A stretch of DNA of 14,955 bases from JAZDGX01 sp043806645 (lineage in GTDB: Bacteria > Eisenbacteria > RBG-16-71-46 > CAIMUX01 > WJJG01). Positions 13,357 to 14,955 of the stretch are shown piece after piece. Each line of letters begins with the position of its first letter. The stretch's first letter is position 1. The stretch covers positions 1 through 14,955 of the forward strand of contig JAZDGX010000207.1 in assembly GCA_043806645.1 (NCBI GenBank), given 5' to 3'. The notes under the pieces were generated by a model. The model was not told where the DNA came from. It made no database searches and saw only the letters and a program-made list of their open reading frames with translations. A program made the position numbers and the translations under genes.

Positions 13357-14655
13357 ATGGATCTCGATCGCCTGATGTGGGACGTGATGGAGCGGCTGGT
13401 GCCGACCAGCCGCGTCTTCTGCTCGCCCGACTATGACGCGGCGGCAGAGATGCTGGCGAGCCTTCTCGCCGCCCGCGTGCGAACGTACCCGGCGGCGCAG
13501 GAGCGCAACGGCTGGGTGATCCACCCGCGCTGGGCGGTGCGCGCGGCGACCATCTCCCGCGACGGAAAGCTCCTCTACGACGGCCGCCACCACGCGCTCG
13601 CGGTGATCGCCCTCTCGCGGACCTTTCACGGGAGGGTGTCGCGCGAGGAATTGCGCGAACACCTGCACTTCGATCATCGTTACCCCGACGCGTTGCCCTA
13701 CCATTTCCGCCAGTTGTACCGCCCCTGGGACCGCGATTGGGGTTTCTGCGTCCCGCGCCGCTTCTACGACGGTCTGGAAGAGGGCTCCTATGACGTGGTA
13801 ATCGAGACCGACGAAGGGCCGGGGGATCTCAAGATCGTCGATGCGATCCTGCCCGGACGGCGTCCCGAGACGATTCTCTTCGCCGCGCATCTCGATCACC
13901 CGGGGATGGCCAACGACGATCTCGCCGGCTGCGCGGTGGGTGTGGCGCTGATGCAGTGGCTGCGGGCGCGCTCGCGCAAGTTTACTTACCGGCTGGTCCT
14001 GCACCCGGAGGTGATCGGGCCCGAGTATTTCCTGCCCTCCCTGGCGCCGCACGAGCGGTCGCTGATCTGCGATGGACTCTTTCTGGAGATGCTGGGCACC
14101 GAAACCAAGCTCGGCCTGCAGAGATCGCTCTCCGGACCCGACCATCTGCTGGCGAGGATGGAAGCGTACTGCCGCGAGGAGGGGATCGCCCATCGTTCCG
14201 GCGCCTACGGCGAAGTTGTCGTCAACGGCGAGTATGTCTGGGAAAGCCACGGGGTCTCCCTGGCCTCGCTGTCGCGCTACCCCTATCCGGAATACCACAG
14301 CAGCCGCGACAACCTGAGCATCATCGCGCCGCGCGCCCTGAGCGAGTCGCTGGCGATCGTCCAAGCGGGCGTTGCGGCGCTCGAGAGCGAACCGGTGCTG
14401 TTCAAGGATTTCGAAGGCACGCTGTGCCTGTCGAATCCGGCCTACGATCTCTATGTGGATCCTGGCCAGCTGGCGTTCGGTGGAGTCGCGGACGACGCGC
14501 TGCGGCAGGGCATCCGGCGATGCATGGAGCTGCTGCCGACGCTGCGCGGACCCGAACCCATCCGGGAACTGTCGGTCCGCTTCGGGCTGCCCGCGGAGGT
14601 CCTGATGGACTATCTTCGCCGCTGGGAGGAGAAGCGCCTGGTCGCGATCCTGTAG
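13357..14655 (+). CDS. DUF4910/DUF2172 aminopeptidase-like protein with C-terminal winged helix
   Basis: A 432-residue protein of the M28-like aminopeptidase-fold family (DUF4910 with an inserted DUF2172 domain), often found in surface-sugar loci but without an established reaction. The inserted domain covers roughly residues 50-160 (GWVIHPRWAVRAATI, the LREHLHFDHRYPDALPY segment and DWGFCVPRRFY). Candidate metal ligands are H178 and D180 in AAHLDHPGMANDD, D187/D188, E218 in HPEVIGPEYF, E244 in FLEMLG and H314 in YPEYHSSRDN. Residues from about 370 to the end form a winged-helix-like domain (ELSVRFGLPAEVLMDYLRRWEEKRLV). The ATG at 13357 was chosen because homologous sequence starts there and AGGGG lies upstream; the longer frame to 13099 translates the minisatellite. 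It may hydrolyse an amide on a sugar, which is inference from fold and context. No signal peptide is seen. Confidence 0.85.
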   Translation: MDLDRLMWDVMERLVPTSRVFCSPDYDAAAEMLASLLAARVRTYPAAQERNGWVIHPRWAVRAATISRDGKLLYDGRHHALAVIALSRTFHGRVSREELREHLHFDHRYPDALPYHFRQLYRPWDRDWGFCVPRRFYDGLEEGSYDVVIETDEGPGDLKIVDAILPGRRPETILFAAHLDHPGMANDDLAGCAVGVALMQWLRARSRKFTYRLVLHPEVIGPEYFLPSLAPHERSLICDGLFLEMLGTETKLGLQRSLSGPDHLLARMEAYCREEGIAHRSGAYGEVVVNGEYVWESHGVSLASLSRYPYPEYHSSRDNLSIIAPRALSESLAIVQAGVAALESEPVLFKDFEGTLCLSNPAYDLYVDPGQLAFGGVADDALRQGIRRCMELLPTLRGPEPIRELSVRFGLPAEVLMDYLRRWEEKRLVAIL

Positions 14656-14757
14656 CGAGCGGATTCAGGTCCGCAGAGGCGACCCGCGTCCGATGAAGGG
14701 GCCAATGCCGGCGGTTGGACTGCAGGGTGACCGGCAGGCTCGGGATGTCCGGTACCC

Positions 14758-14955
14758 TCAGGGACCCGCCCCCGGGGAAGCCTGCTGCGCGGCCAGGACC
14801 GCCTCGGCCGCGCGCAGATCGAGCGGGCCGTCGATGTCGAACGACCGCGCGGCGGGGATGATCACCGCGCGGATCTCGCCGCAAAGCACCTCGTGGGTCG
14901 GATTCCTCAGATTGTCGCGCCAAAACGCGTACACCGCCCCGCTCAGCTGATAGGC
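14758..14955 (-). CDS. Acylneuraminate cytidylyltransferase (NeuA/PtmB-like), C-terminal fragment
   Basis: Only the last 65 codons are inside the window; the start lies beyond the right edge. The fragment reads AYQLSGAVYAFWRDNL, then VLCGEIRAVIIPAARSFDIDGPLDLRAAEAVL. This matches the end of CMP-sugar synthetases of the NeuA family: the (N/S)GA(I/V)Y strand, the GE-(I/V)-x-A turn, and the DID-x-x-x-DL-x-x-AE signature whose aspartates bind metal. The enzyme activates a 3-deoxy-2-keto acid sugar (sialic, legionaminic or a related acid) with CTP. The sugar cannot be specified from this fragment. It faces the DUF4910 gene tail to tail, with a 102-base gap containing no clear terminator. Confidence 0.8.
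   Translation of the reverse strand, partial: AYQLSGAVYAFWRDNLRNPTHEVLCGEIRAVIIPAARSFDIDGPLDLRAAEAVLAAQQASPGAGP

Noticed and set aside
14659..14674. Small hairpin GCGGA/TCCGC after the DUF4910 stop
   Set aside because: The stem is only five base pairs and there is no T-run, so it is too weak to call a terminator.

Overview
The window is GC-rich (by eye about two thirds G+C) chromosomal DNA. It appears to come from a Gram-negative bacterium, most likely a pseudomonadote-like organism. The evidence is a secreted beta-barrel protein, an O-antigen-ligase-type membrane protein and several surface-glycan genes. Taxonomy below that level cannot be read from the sequence. I see no rRNA, tRNA, CRISPR array, transposase or integrase.

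Left part (1-2028, all + strand): an exported SagB/nitroreductase-like flavoprotein, a small outer-membrane beta-barrel protein followed by a clear intrinsic terminator, and a small cupin preceded by a strong dyad/hairpin. These look like general accessory genes rather than part of the sugar locus.

Middle part (2037-8589): a leftward three-gene operon encodes a GT-B glycosyltransferase (GT4), a membrane-anchored GT2 glycosyltransferase and a CapK/PaaK-like adenylate-forming enzyme. Two rightward genes follow, a second GT2 glycosyltransferase and an O-antigen ligase/polymerase (Wzy/WaaL-type) membrane protein. Together these would build and polymerise or ligate a cell-surface glycan.

Right part (8529-14955): a tight leftward five-gene operon, transcribed from about 13065 down to 8529, encodes an NAD-dependent epimerase/dehydratase, a classical SDR, a Gfo/Idh/MocA oxidoreductase, a second SDR of the PtmA/FlmA type, and a NodB-type polysaccharide deacetylase. 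Opposite it runs a DUF4910/M28-like aminopeptidase-fold protein with a C-terminal winged helix. The right edge cuts through the end of an acylneuraminate (NeuA/PtmB-like) cytidylyltransferase. The combination of PtmA-like SDR, PtmF-like Gfo/Idh and CMP-sugar synthetase points to an unusual, probably nonulosonic-acid-type (legionaminic or sialic-like) or otherwise CMP-activated sugar. The remaining pathway genes would lie beyond 14955.

The most unusual DNA structure is in the 372-bp divergent gap 12985-13356. It holds a 13-bp minisatellite of six units immediately behind a candidate promoter for the leftward sugar operon, a 16-bp direct repeat around the predicted start of that transcript, and a nested palindrome on the side of the DUF4910 gene.
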